Assembly: GCA_028564675.1 (NCBI GenBank)
Contig: JAOVVO010000038.1
Coordinates: forward strand, 124,001 to 188,000
DNA from: Onchocerca lupi
Lineage: Eukaryota > Nematoda > Chromadorea > Rhabditida > Onchocercidae
Direction of reading: 5' to 3'
DNA: 64,000 nucleotides
The notes beneath the pieces are model-generated. The model worked only from the letters and a program-made list of their open reading frames with translations. It was not told the DNA's origin and did no database searches. The first letter of the stretch is position 1; the number at the start of each line of letters is the position of its first letter. Shown here in pieces: positions 13,901 to 25,220 of the stretch. The translations under genes and the position numbers were made by a program.

Positions 13901-16900
13901 TTTAAACTGTTTTCAATTTTCCTGGAATGGCTTATATTTTTAACATTTCTTTGTATCAAATGCATTTTGTTGTACTTAAAGTATGATTGAACTAGCTGAT
14001 GTAAGCTACTTTTCTTGAAATTGTATTAATTTTTACCCTCAAGTTCCTCATGAAAGCCAGCATATATATTATGCAAATATTTCCAATATAATCATACTGG
14101 AAATATTTGTAATTTACGTATCAAAAATATTTGCTTCTAATATATGTGAAAAAAAAATTGAAAATTCAACTAGAAAGAAGAAAAAAAACCAACTGATTGT
14201 AAAACATCTGCATACGAATTGTTGCTGGAAACATTGCTTTCATTTTCGCTGAATTATTCTTGTTATTAGTAATGTTGATATTATCAATATTATTATTATC
14301 CAAAATTTCGTTACTTCGATTGATCTCATTGCCATAACCTGACATTAGGAACTGTGAATTATCAATTGATATGTTATTTGACACGCCTGGAGATCTTGGA
14401 TATTGAAAATCATCTTGAATATGCATATTAACAGTTGCAACATAGGTCGTCTCATCTTCTTTGCCAGTTATTTGAATAACATATCGCTCATCTACCGCGA
14501 GCTATAATAATCAATTGTCATTTCAAATAATTATTTTAGAGTTATCATTAACAATCAATTATAGAATGCTATTATTGTTCATTATCTTTTCACTGTATTT
14601 TCAATTCTGAATCATTTTTATTAATAACATCCCGCTATCAATACTTTAAGAAATCTTAAATTTTTCTTTTTACTTATAACTGGCTGCTAAGCTGATCACC
14701 AGATTGCAACAAAAACTAATCCGCATGAGTATTTTTCTTTTTGATCTATATAATTACATCCTGTTCAGTTGCGAAATTCCAAAAGTTTCCTAAATTATTC
14801 TAATACTTTTTTTTCGCTTAATTATTTAATGTCTGTTGTAGATCAGCTATTCTGAACTAAAATTATCAACGCTATTCCAGTATTATGTACAGTAGCATCA
14901 GTGCATTTCAAAGCAATTGCAAATGAAGAAATACAGGAAATATAATCACTTGTATTCCGTCTAACAAAAAATTAATTAGTGTCATCGAAAAGAATGAGAC
15001 CCTTACAGCATAAATCCCATATTCATCTGCATTTCTTCGATTTACGGTGCATTTAAATGCTGCAGCAAAGATATGCAAAATTGCTGGAGGCTGAAATAAT
15101 GCTATTTAAAAGGATTTGTTCAACTTAAACAAGTAAACAAATTCGCTTGTAAACAATTCACTTATTACTCGCAGTGCGCTGCAACTTCTGGAAATATAGG
15201 CTTACTTGATCAGAGAGATCGAACAGATGATGAACATCGCAATATATCGTCTGGCCATAATCTACCAGAAATATCGTACAACAGCTTTTCTGATTATCAA
15301 AATTGCTAGCAATCGCGCTAAAGCAATCAAATTAAATTGTTAACTAATTAAGGAGAATGTAATCAATTCTATATTGAAAATTAATTGCAGATAAGTCAGG
15401 AAAAGAGTATTAGCTTCCATTTCCTATATACCCTGTGAAATGAATGCTGTAAAGATAAAAAGATTTGAATGAAACAGGTGATGCGTAATGAAAGGATTAT
15501 ATAAACTCTCTGAAAGCACTCCATAAATGAATCTTAATTTCTATGAGGAGGATTTCCACAATTTGAATCCCAAAACTTGAATGCAAATTCCTGTTATTAT
15601 GAAAAAAAAAAAAAAAAATGATATTAGAGGAAAATTGCATGACTTAAAGTATTACCTCTTTTTATGATCTTTTTTACCTACAATATTGCAAATTTAACTA
15701 ACCGATAATAACCGGGTTGCTTCCTTAATGGGCGTTGAACATGTGCAATACAGGCTAACGAACGCCCGTCTTCAATGTACGGCCATAAACCATTAGATGG
15801 TAGTTCTATTTGCTTAAAATTCAATTTTCAATTTTTTAACATTAATTAGAATAAAAGAATGACGTGGGTTTTTTTGATTATTGCTTTATCCTCATGTTAA
15901 ATAGTTAGAAGAGATAAGATAAAGATAAATTAAAATATCACAATAAGCATTGGTGACATTGCAGCGTATTAATGGATTGAGAAAGCAAATGAAAACGGAT
16001 AATCGGATGTAATAAAAAAATTTACCACAAATTTAAATAAATACATCTACTTCGATTTTTAAAATCTGTATACATCGGTTCAAGTACATATAATAACTTA
16101 AGAAGATTTAATAAAATAGATAATATTCTCCTGAATACTACGATATTTATTGAAATGAGAGAGAATTCTTGAATACTAGAATATTTATTGAAATATCTCG
16201 TGAAACCAGAAACTCCTACGCTAGTTTCGAGTCTTACTTAATTGCCAATCTTTTCAATTTCTAAAGAATATTCCTTTTTTTTCTTTCTCTTTTCAGATTT
16301 AGAAAAAAAACCTTGCTAATGATGGAACAAAGAGAAACATCACGAAGCCAATAGAGACCTTGGCTGATCTTTTCGGTCACTTCTACAGTCAATATAACTG
16401 GTAACGGATGTTCCAGAGTAAAACCGTTGAATGCAAACAATGACGGACAATATGGTGGACAAACTGAATGATTCAGGGAAGTAACTTCTGGTACACCCTG
16501 CAAAGCAGTTGATTATTAATGATTAATGTTAGCATTCGATTTTATTCAATGCAGAATATCTTTGACATGATCGGGCGAAAAAAAAAAGGGATATGAGCAG
16601 ATTTTTGAAATATCTTCTAATGTTAATCATTGTAAATTACTGTTTTCATTAAGTGGCCGGTAAAATGAATTTTACTTAAGAAAAATTGTTCATCTGAGAA
16701 CGTCCGAAGTTTGCATTTAACAACATCTTTGTTTATTATTAATTTATTAATTGTAGTTTATCACTCAATTTTCACCATCTGATCAGTAAAAGTTGTTAAG
16801 TGACTGGTACAAATTATCAAATATCAGTACTATTAATGAGTTAATAAAAGTGCTTTATTCTGTTTTATCGAATGAAAATGCGGAAACGAAGTTTTTGCTG

Positions 16901-19900
16901 TTTAAATGTCTTAAAATGATTTTATCAATGGGATAACTATATGTATTGGATGATGAAGTATTAAAATCGACAATGATAATTGAATTAACTGAATCTTTAT
17001 ATGCAAGAGATATGAATCGAAATGTAATGAGTTAATAATGAACGAGAATAGTGTTAAAATAACCAAAAAATTTGATTTAGATATTTTATCGCATTGTGGA
17101 TACTAAATATTGAATTTTTCTGCTATCTCAAATATTACAATATGATAATGTTAACCTATAAATTCAAATTGTTCAAAAGCAGGTATTTTAACTAATTATT
17201 TGATATGATCGAAGCTCTATCATCAGATTTATATTGGATCTATCCAATACATAAAAAGGCAAGCCTTTTTATCAGCCTTATAATTGCAAAGTTTCTTTTG
17301 ATCATGAATTTTCAAATGAAAAAGTGCATTACCCATTTGCAAAATATTTCATCATGTAGTGATGTTCCACAAAAGATTCGAGCCAGAAGAGGTGGTGGGT
17401 ACAGGGAATTCACAAAATTTGGATAATAGCCATCTTTCGACAACGATAGAGATTGGCCTAAAATTAAAAATTTGCAAATGTAGATAATTCTCAAATAACT
17501 ACTTGTCATCAGCGACAAATTAGTAACAATCACAATTTAAGTTTTGCATTAATGAAACAGTAGTTATTTTACTTCTATAACTTATATTGAGTTATTTTCT
17601 TATCCTATCTTTATCCCAAATGTTCTGAGTTATTCTAGAAATAATTTTAGCGTTTTATTTTTGATTTATAATTTCAACTGGTGCTTGTAATGCAGTAGAC
17701 GATCTTTAGATGATATCCTCTTAGAAATCATGGAAGATGAACTCACCTTGATAGGAAGATGATAACACAAATATACATGTCGAACCGACGTTAAACATCG
17801 AGAAGTGATCCATATTACAGCCAACTGCACCTTGATAACCTATACGACACTCTGTCAATACCAAAGGTACCGCCATTGGTGGTATTGCATGAAGCTGTCT
17901 AGGTAATATATAAATCGATCGTTGATCAATGAATTCAGTTTGTCCAATATCGATTAGATACATCTGAAAAATGGTGCATTGCAAACTAATCTCTCAACCG
18001 ATTATCATTTTACTTTGTTCCGTCATTAATTTACCCGGAAAATTTAAAATACATTGTTAAAAGATACAGGATACAAGATAATTACAGTAAACACAGGATA
18101 CTGAACTACGGAAAGCATAACCAATATTTAGATTAAATGAAATATGATTCGTTATCTTCGAGAATTCAAACTTGCGATTTCAAGTTTGTTGTTATTCCTG
18201 TTTATTTGAATCTACTAGATACTGTTCTTATACTGCCAAAATTCTGTCAGGATAGACGGTATGAGAATCACTAAATTAGGATAGTACAAAATATAACGAA
18301 ACACCTTTCTGAAAATTTCAAAATCGAACGAGGATGAGGTTATTAGCACATATCGGTTGTTTAAGGACTAGTAATCCTCACGGCTGATAGTTTATTTAAA
18401 GAACTGGTTTGACGAGATCGTTTGATAACTTGCACCATGAGTTCCTATGGACTCTTAGGTCATTACTATAGACGGAAAGTGAAGAAGGATATCATAGTCG
18501 AAATTGACATGTATAAGATCTTTGACAGCCATAATCAGTTATTTAAAGATTTAAATCTCTAAATAAACGATTATTCGGAATGGAAGTTGAGTTTGACTAA
18601 TATGCATGCTGTAACAAATGAAAATCCGTCAGAAATTCACTAACATTTCACAACTCAAAAGTAATCATCCAAAATAATGCAAAATATATTTCAAAGTTTT
18701 GAAACGAAAATGACAACACTGGAAAAAGTAAAGAGACAGAGGTAAGTAATGTGTGTTAAATGCTATTAATCGTAAAATGCAGCAATAAAAATAAGCCAGA
18801 AATCAAGTTTCTGTAATCATTTCTCAATTTTTTATGAAGAGATAGTCCATATACTCAATAATAGCAAGGCAGATTTGTTAGTGAAAAAAAATGTTTTCTT
18901 GCAATCAAAAATCTTAGCTGTTCAAAATGAAAACCTTTTGGGCCAAATATGTTGTTTTCCACTCACAAATTCGAATAGAACTGTTGTTACGATTGAATTT
19001 CGCGATGAATGTTACAAAATAGAGAAGGCATAAGGATGAAAGTGTTTGGCCTATGCTAAAATGTCAACGATATTGGAGATTATCTCAGAGACATGGATAC
19101 AAAGATGATGAGTTGAGATATTTTATATGCTCAAAATTTTGAATGGAGTGATCGATACAAAACAGAATCTCGAAAATACTTTCTAAAAATAAAGCTGAAT
19201 TGGATTAGGCTCCGTAGAAAAAAAAAAAGTCACTCATTCCAGTATGCTAGAAATTATTATCTGGCAAAGTTCCTCAAGAATGAAACAATTAACAGAATTT
19301 ATTATTTCAAAATCCAAATTTGTTCATTTTGAAATAAATTTATGCATTTGTCAATTCCCAAAAATTTCAAAAACGAAGGAAAAATATCAACCTGCCACTG
19401 TGTAGCCATTTGCCAGTTAAAATACATATGAGCACATACACCACGAGCCAGAATATTAGTGCCTTTTCGACGTATTAAATAGACTTCGCCTTTAAAAATT
19501 ACTCTGGATCATATTCCGGATATTTAATTCTCTAGCATGTAGCGGATCAAAAGGTCGATAGAATTCTACACGATACTTTTCAGAAACTAATTGAAAAAAA
19601 CCATCAAAATTTAGAAAAAAATCACTGGGATTTATAAGCTTATCAAAATAAATTTGAACAAAATAATTAAAATGTTAATCTTGCTTTGGAAATTGTACTA
19701 ATATTTATTAAATTTAAAAGAAAAAAATAGAATTGCTTACCAATATTAATTTTATTCGGTGTTGCAAGACAAAACATTACGTGTCTATTTTCGAATAAAA
19801 AATTTTCCAGTGTAATGAATATCTTATCCAGATTTTGTGGTCTTACATACAAGCAATTCTCCTTTCGATTTACATTTAAAATGATCGCTTTCAAGGGATA

Positions 19901-20944
19901 ATCATAGGGTAACATATAGCTCGGATTGGAAAAAGTATTACAATGTAGCCTTAGCAGCACTGTAAACAAACTAATTAATTTGCATAATTTGTGTAGTTAG
20001 CCAAATGTAAATTAATGATAGCAAGAACTTTTTTTATGCCCTATTTTCAAACTAAACACTAATATAAAAAGGTCGGCATAGTTTCGTAAGCCTTTTTACA
20101 GTTCAAAAAACAAGACGAACTTAGCTCACTAAGAGCTATGTAGTGACTATACCGTCCCAGTCCTTAAATTGATTTTTCAATTCACCTGTTTAAAAGGAAG
20201 CTCTAGCCATCGCTAATACTCAGCGATAATTTCTCGTCTTGCTTCAAATTTTTTCAAACTTTTTTCGCAATATTTTTTGACTAATTTTTTTTGAAATATT
20301 TCTGATCATTTTCTTGCTACAGCAGTCTATCTTTTCATAGTAAAATATCGTTAAGGAAAAAACATTTGCGACAAAAATGATTTGTTGAAATACCCATTTT
20401 TCTTGGATTTCTGTCATTTCCACGTTTAAAAACACAGCTTGAAAGTAGGGTGCAGTCAATAGTTTCATGACTTTCCGATTTGCAATTTAAACACCCTAAC
20501 CGTTCTATACTTGAATTCATCGAAGCAAACTGATTATCCTTGAAATAATAAAAACTTTCAATTAAATGTTCAGCTATCAATCAATCCAATTTCCGGTCTG
20601 TTGTTTTGGAAAAATAATTCAGGTTTGAAATCACATAGAAGCGAGGCAAACTAGCAAATGAATTAAATCATGTGTTCAGCATCAGACATTTTTCACGTAC
20701 GTCTTTTTTCAATTGTTGTGGACATCTTCCGCATTCAAAAATCAAATTTTTCTCATCAATTTCATTGATTTTGAGATTTTGTAAAATCAAAGCATCTTTG
20801 AGCTTAAAAAATTGAATTTATGATATTGAACTCACTTGATAATATATGTTGTCTTCCAGAAATTCTTCAATCCATAAGGCTCTGCCCCGTGTTTTTGAAA
20901 ACATTTCTATTGTCTCGAGATGTGGTGGTACACACAATGTTGAT
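7912..20944 (-). CDS. Multi-Tudor, CCHC zinc-knuckle protein (germline RNA-granule type)
   Basis: Exons in transcription order: 20944-20836, 20802-20701, 20538-20394, 19959-19741, 19586-19392, 17963-17747, 17457-17333, 16497-16312, 15812-15703, 15317-15206, 15090-15007, 14501-14194, 13921-13816, 13553-13375, 13215-13073, 12635-12343, 12059-11837, 11438-11323 (or 11295), 10968-10902, 10634-10531, 10445-10335, 9935-9819, 9395-9306, 9101-8916 (or 8907), 8579-8421, 8127-7912. Nearly all junctions agree in phase, giving at least 1,340 aa. Tudor cores are visible in MYLIDIGQTEFIDQ, in TIFLVDYGQTIYCDV and, near the C terminus, in VEVFYIDYGNYEWVEHN. CCHC knuckles are CLNCKSESHETIDC (N-terminal) and CWICGKVGHLTSYC (central); a CxxC pair (CAIC..CCFC) lies between, within a disordered N/Q/S-rich region. 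In related proteins Tudor domains bind methyl-arginine on Argonaute partners. The start is unresolved: 20944 is an acceptor, so an upstream exon or the internal Met of the first listed exon must serve. The exon at 19586-19392 has an apparent frameshift. Exact paralog (RNF17/TDRD-like or nematode-specific) unknown. Confidence 0.85.
16132..16194. repeat. Short direct repeat in a Tudor-gene intron
   Basis: Two 25-bp copies at 16132-16156 and 16170-16194 share the core atatttattgaaat and differ at two positions. They sit in the intron downstream (minus strand) of exon 16497-16312. Confidence 0.7.
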
Positions 20945-22861
20945 CTGAATGATACAAAAATGTCAATAACTTCGTTGACTGCGATGTTGCTTTACTATTC
21001 AATAATATAACGCTGAAACTTTGCACGGACATATACATCGAGGAATTCAATTGGTCATTGAAGTTTTTGTTACAATTAGCAACGAAAAGCAAAAGAAAAT
21101 GAAAAAATGCTTCTAATGATCGCGAATTTTGAATTAAGATAGAAAGCAAACCAAGGTGTGTATTCAGACTGATATCAATAAAAAGTGTGGAGGGTAAACC
21201 TGTTGACTGAGAAATCAGTTAGTTAGCAATTCGGTATGACCATGCACTCTTTCCTGAGTAGTGCATTGACACATGCAAATCACCGGTGATTGCTGGAAAA
21301 TGTCTACAGGCTGTCTGATAGATTAAACTACCGAGAATAGGTAGATTAATGAATGAATAAATCGAGAGATGGACAGATAACCGATGGATGGATGAATGGG
21401 ACTGAAAAGAATAAAGAAAATAAGTCGTGAAATAAATTGTATAAATCCGGAAGAAAAAGGAACAAAAAAAAAAGTTGCGTACACATTTGGTGCAACAAAC
21501 GAGAATTATACGTCATTCTGTGGAAATTCTAAAAATTTGCATAATCCAATGCATTAATTTTTTTGACATGAATGAAAGGCATTTATAGAAAAAAAGAAAC
21601 TGAAAAGACAAAAATTTACATAGATATTAAAACTTGAGATAGAACTGTCCCGAAATTTTCGATTGAATCAAAATAATGAAAATCCACTGTTGCAAAAATA
21701 AATTCTATTCGATTCAAAATATATATTTGAATGTTTTTTTTTTGTAAAAATAAATATTTTTATGTCTTAAAAAAAAAAAGGTGCAGGTAGATATACAAGG
21801 TATTTCCCGATTTCACCATGGGATGATAACCTAGACAGTTTCATGTATTGCTCAACTACTTGTTTTTATTATATCGCAGTAAAGAGTGTTGAAAGTATAC
21901 GCCATTTATTCTCCGTTTTTCTTCCTTCTGACCTGCCACTTCATCGATAATACAAAAAAATGGAAGTCAGTAATTCATAATAATGCTTTTCTATACCGAA
22001 AATTAGAAATATTAATTTATGATTTATTGAATTTATAATAGGAATCAAAACGAGAAAATTTTTTACTGCGGTGTGACAATGCCATGCAAAATAACTTCTA
22101 CAGCTTTTTATGATTCTACCAAAAATTTGCTTGCTAAATCTATTCCAATAATTAATTTGAAAGTGGCCGATAGATCAAAATTCAAAAAAAAACTTTCAAG
22201 TAGAATACTTAATGATCTGTTGAATTAAATTAACACCAAGCATTGATCAATGAACTATTGACATTATTGTTAAAGGAGGAAAAAATTCCGGTAACTCAAA
22301 CCAATATGTTCCACACGAAACAATTTGTTCCATTTAAACAGTTGCTTTCATTCTTAGATCATGAAGGTTCCTGACTTTAGTTCCACTACGACCGAATATT
22401 TAAGAATTACTTCATGCTCAGAGGATGAATCGAAAACCTCGCTGACTTTGTAATTTCTCAGGACTGGAAGTAAGATACTTTCGTTTCCAAACAGAAAGGA
22501 ATAAGACGTAAATTTTACGATATATCTAATCTTTGGAGAATTCTTTTTTTTTTTTTTTTATGACCTCTTCATTACACTTTTTCTGAAAAAAATGCATTTA
22601 AACTATCCAGGCATGCAAATATGGCTGTTTCCTTGTCTTATAAATCTTACAATTGATCAGCCCAATTTTGTCTAATCTATTTCAACTACGAGCCATGTTT
22701 TCGAGTGGCAAAATAAAATAATTGCTTTTACACGTTCGAAAGGATGACAGCTTTTATTTTTATCTAACCGGTCTTAGCCATGTATTCCTGCGAATCAGTC
22801 TAGTTAGTTAAAAAAAAGTTGAAATTTGGGAGAAAAAAATTTGATCACTCGTAATCTGTAA

Positions 22862-23060
22862 TTGTAATTTGGATTGTAATCCAGTTGGATCGGGGATTGC
22901 TTTTTCTTGCTATTGTGACTCGGCTAGGTCAGCAGTAGGTGTCGGAAAATCTTCTATGTTTTGCGTGACAGAGACAAATTCTCTTGAAGAAGTTTTATTG
23001 GTTGATGGAAGAGTAACTTTTCGTAATAAACAATTACCAGAAAATATGCAATCAAATTGA
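22862..23060. other. Exon-like, relatively GC-rich block, strand unresolved
   Basis: Open frames occur on both strands. The plus strand reads 63 codons to a TGA at 23058-23060 after a possible acceptor (ccag) near 22884. On the minus strand a frame enters after a tgactcag acceptor, reads FSGNCLLRKVTLPST and EDFPTPTADLAESQ, meets one TAG, then stays open (QEKAIPDPTGLQSKLQLQ). The minus reading looks more like protein and would suit an upstream exon of the Tudor gene, but the TAG and missing splice partners prevent a call. Confidence 0.25.
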
Positions 23061-23064
23061 TCAC

Positions 23065-23173
23065 TGAGTCATTCTTTCCCTCGTCGCTCGTATAAATGCT
23101 GCTCAATTGAATTACCGTTTGTTACCGCTGTGTATCGCTTTGAATTCCTAACTGTTGCTATTGCTGAGTCAGC
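23065..23173. promoter_or_regulatory. TATA box flanked by AP-1/MARE-like sites
   Basis: TGAGTCA occurs at 23065-23071, TATAAAT at 23091-23097, and the palindromic TGCTGAGTCAGC at 23162-23173. TGAGTCA is the known AP-1 core, and the last site matches 12 of 13 bases of the Maf recognition element. On the plus strand the TATA motif is preceded by a C/G-rich stretch. Whether a transcript starts here is not shown; no clear downstream exon was found. Confidence 0.35.
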
Positions 23174-25141
23174 GTAAGAACTCCGAACTTGAAATTGAAC
23201 TCCAGCTCCAAATTTCATTCTTTTAAAACCTTTCGAAGCTCCTCCCCTTTACCTTATCTCCATCGCATCTCTTCATGATTGCTTGGCCTCACTTTATTTA
23301 TCCATGATTTGACGGTAAACATGTTTTTCGTCCCTATTTCGGGCCACCTAGCCTTCCTTGTTTACGATAATTGTCATGGGTATTATTTGCATTCGAGGCT
23401 TCTCCTGTTACAGTTGTGACAGGTGAAAAAAAGTAGGTATATCTTACAAAAACGCTCTATTCGAATGTAACGTTATTTTCATAATTTTAAAGTAATCGAT
23501 AGAGAACTTGCAACGTTGTGTCAAAAGTAACAACGAACATTTACATTTTTATGAATAGCTTATCAAAGTCGTTTGGTTTTATTTGCAGTGGATTCTGCTC
23601 TTCCATTAAGTTCTGGGTTGCAAAATAGAACTTAATTCATTGTTCTGTCCATTTTCAGTCTCTTTATCTATATCGGTCATCTTAGTTGAAGTAGTCAAAG
23701 AAAATTTTTTTTGCAGAACGAACCAAAGCCTAATTTTTGATTAGAAGAATCAAACAAGCAAATTTTCAATCTCCATAAATTCTTTATCATTACGTGATGT
23801 TAACTCGCTGATCCGTTTTATGATATTCGTGGAACATCTGGGAGTTAAATTCCCGGAATTGAAAGTTCATGATATTAAATATCTAATTATTTTCTAGTTC
23901 GGAGCTTTACACTTCATGAATCAGTCCGAATACCATGGTTTGCTATTTAGATTCAGTTGAAAGCTTTCTTGTCAGCATCATTTCAGTAATATCAATTTCT
24001 GGCAATACTGCTAGCTAGCTTATCACCACGGAATTACTCATAATGAACTCTCAATAACTGAAGAAGTAGGCTATAACTAAAGTAAAAAAGAAGGGGTGCA
24101 GTGTAATTGGAAATTGTCAATAAATGCGCTTCAAATGATAGCTTATTTTTTGGATTAGAGAACAGAAGAGATTGAGAGATGCTCTCTTCCACTTTGAAAT
24201 GTGAAGTAGTGGTCTACCTTCTATATTAGTCTCGACGTAAATTTCTTTATGAGTCAAAAAAAATGCGCTGAAACAGTTAGTGATGCTTCGATTTAAGCTT
24301 CAAAAACTTTCTCTGTCTCTTTTTTGAGAATGAGAAAAAAAAATGGATAGCTTTTAAAAATAATTTGCCAAAACGAATTTTTATTTGCATCAAAAAATTG
24401 AATTTAGTTAAAGCAACAAAAGAAATTAGTTCATCCACTAGTTCGCCGCCCTCCTCAGAACTTTGATTTGAAAAGCCTCGCCTAACTTGGAACCAGTCCT
24501 GCATTGTTCTTTATTCATGACAAGATTCAAAGTTTAAATTTTTTTTTTCTATTTTCTAAATTTTTAGAATCCAATTATTTTATTTGTGATGTTATTATTG
24601 CATAAAACAAGAAATATCTACTGCATGTTGCATGCTGGTACTTGAAATCTTTAATAAGCAGCAGAGAATTTTTGAAATTTTCATTTCACTTAAGCTTATT
24701 TTAAATTCCTATAGATTTTGTCATTTTAAATCTTTATAGAAACGAATGTTTTATTTTTTGACTTTTGAAAACTATTTATTAAGCTGTCGTTTTTTTTGAT
24801 TCCCGCGGTAATCCATTTTTCTAAAAAAAATAAGGAGTGCTATTCAACTAATTTAAACTTCTGACTTTTCAAACTTTCAGAAGCAAAATGGAGATAAACA
24901 TGTTTATTTCGAAAAGCAATTCTGAAAATTGTCATTTTTTCCTTTTTTGCTCAAGAAATAGAGAATTCTCGAGCCCAACTGGAAGTGAGTTACACTGTTT
25001 ATAAATAAATTGCTTCTTATATTCTTCAGCAGTCTATTGAAGATTCAGTATTCTAATCCAATTTCATTCTCAACTTCTGGATCCTCAAAATCTTGAAATT
25101 CATGACGATTTTATATGTATTTGGCAAACATGAACACAGGA

Positions 25142-25220
25142 GATTCATTAAATGAGAACGAGAGTGAGAGAAATTCAGTAAATGACAATGAGAGTAAAGG
25201 AAATTCATTAAATGAGAAAA
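25142..25220 (+). repeat. 30-bp in-frame tandem repeat
   Basis: Copies at 25142-25171 and 25172-25201 plus a partial third to 25220 share a core like attcattaaatgagaa. They lie in an 82-codon open frame (25115-25363) reading about ten residues per repeat (NENESERNSVNDNESKGNSL). The frame has no recognised domain, so the repeat is certain but its coding status is not. Confidence 0.6.
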
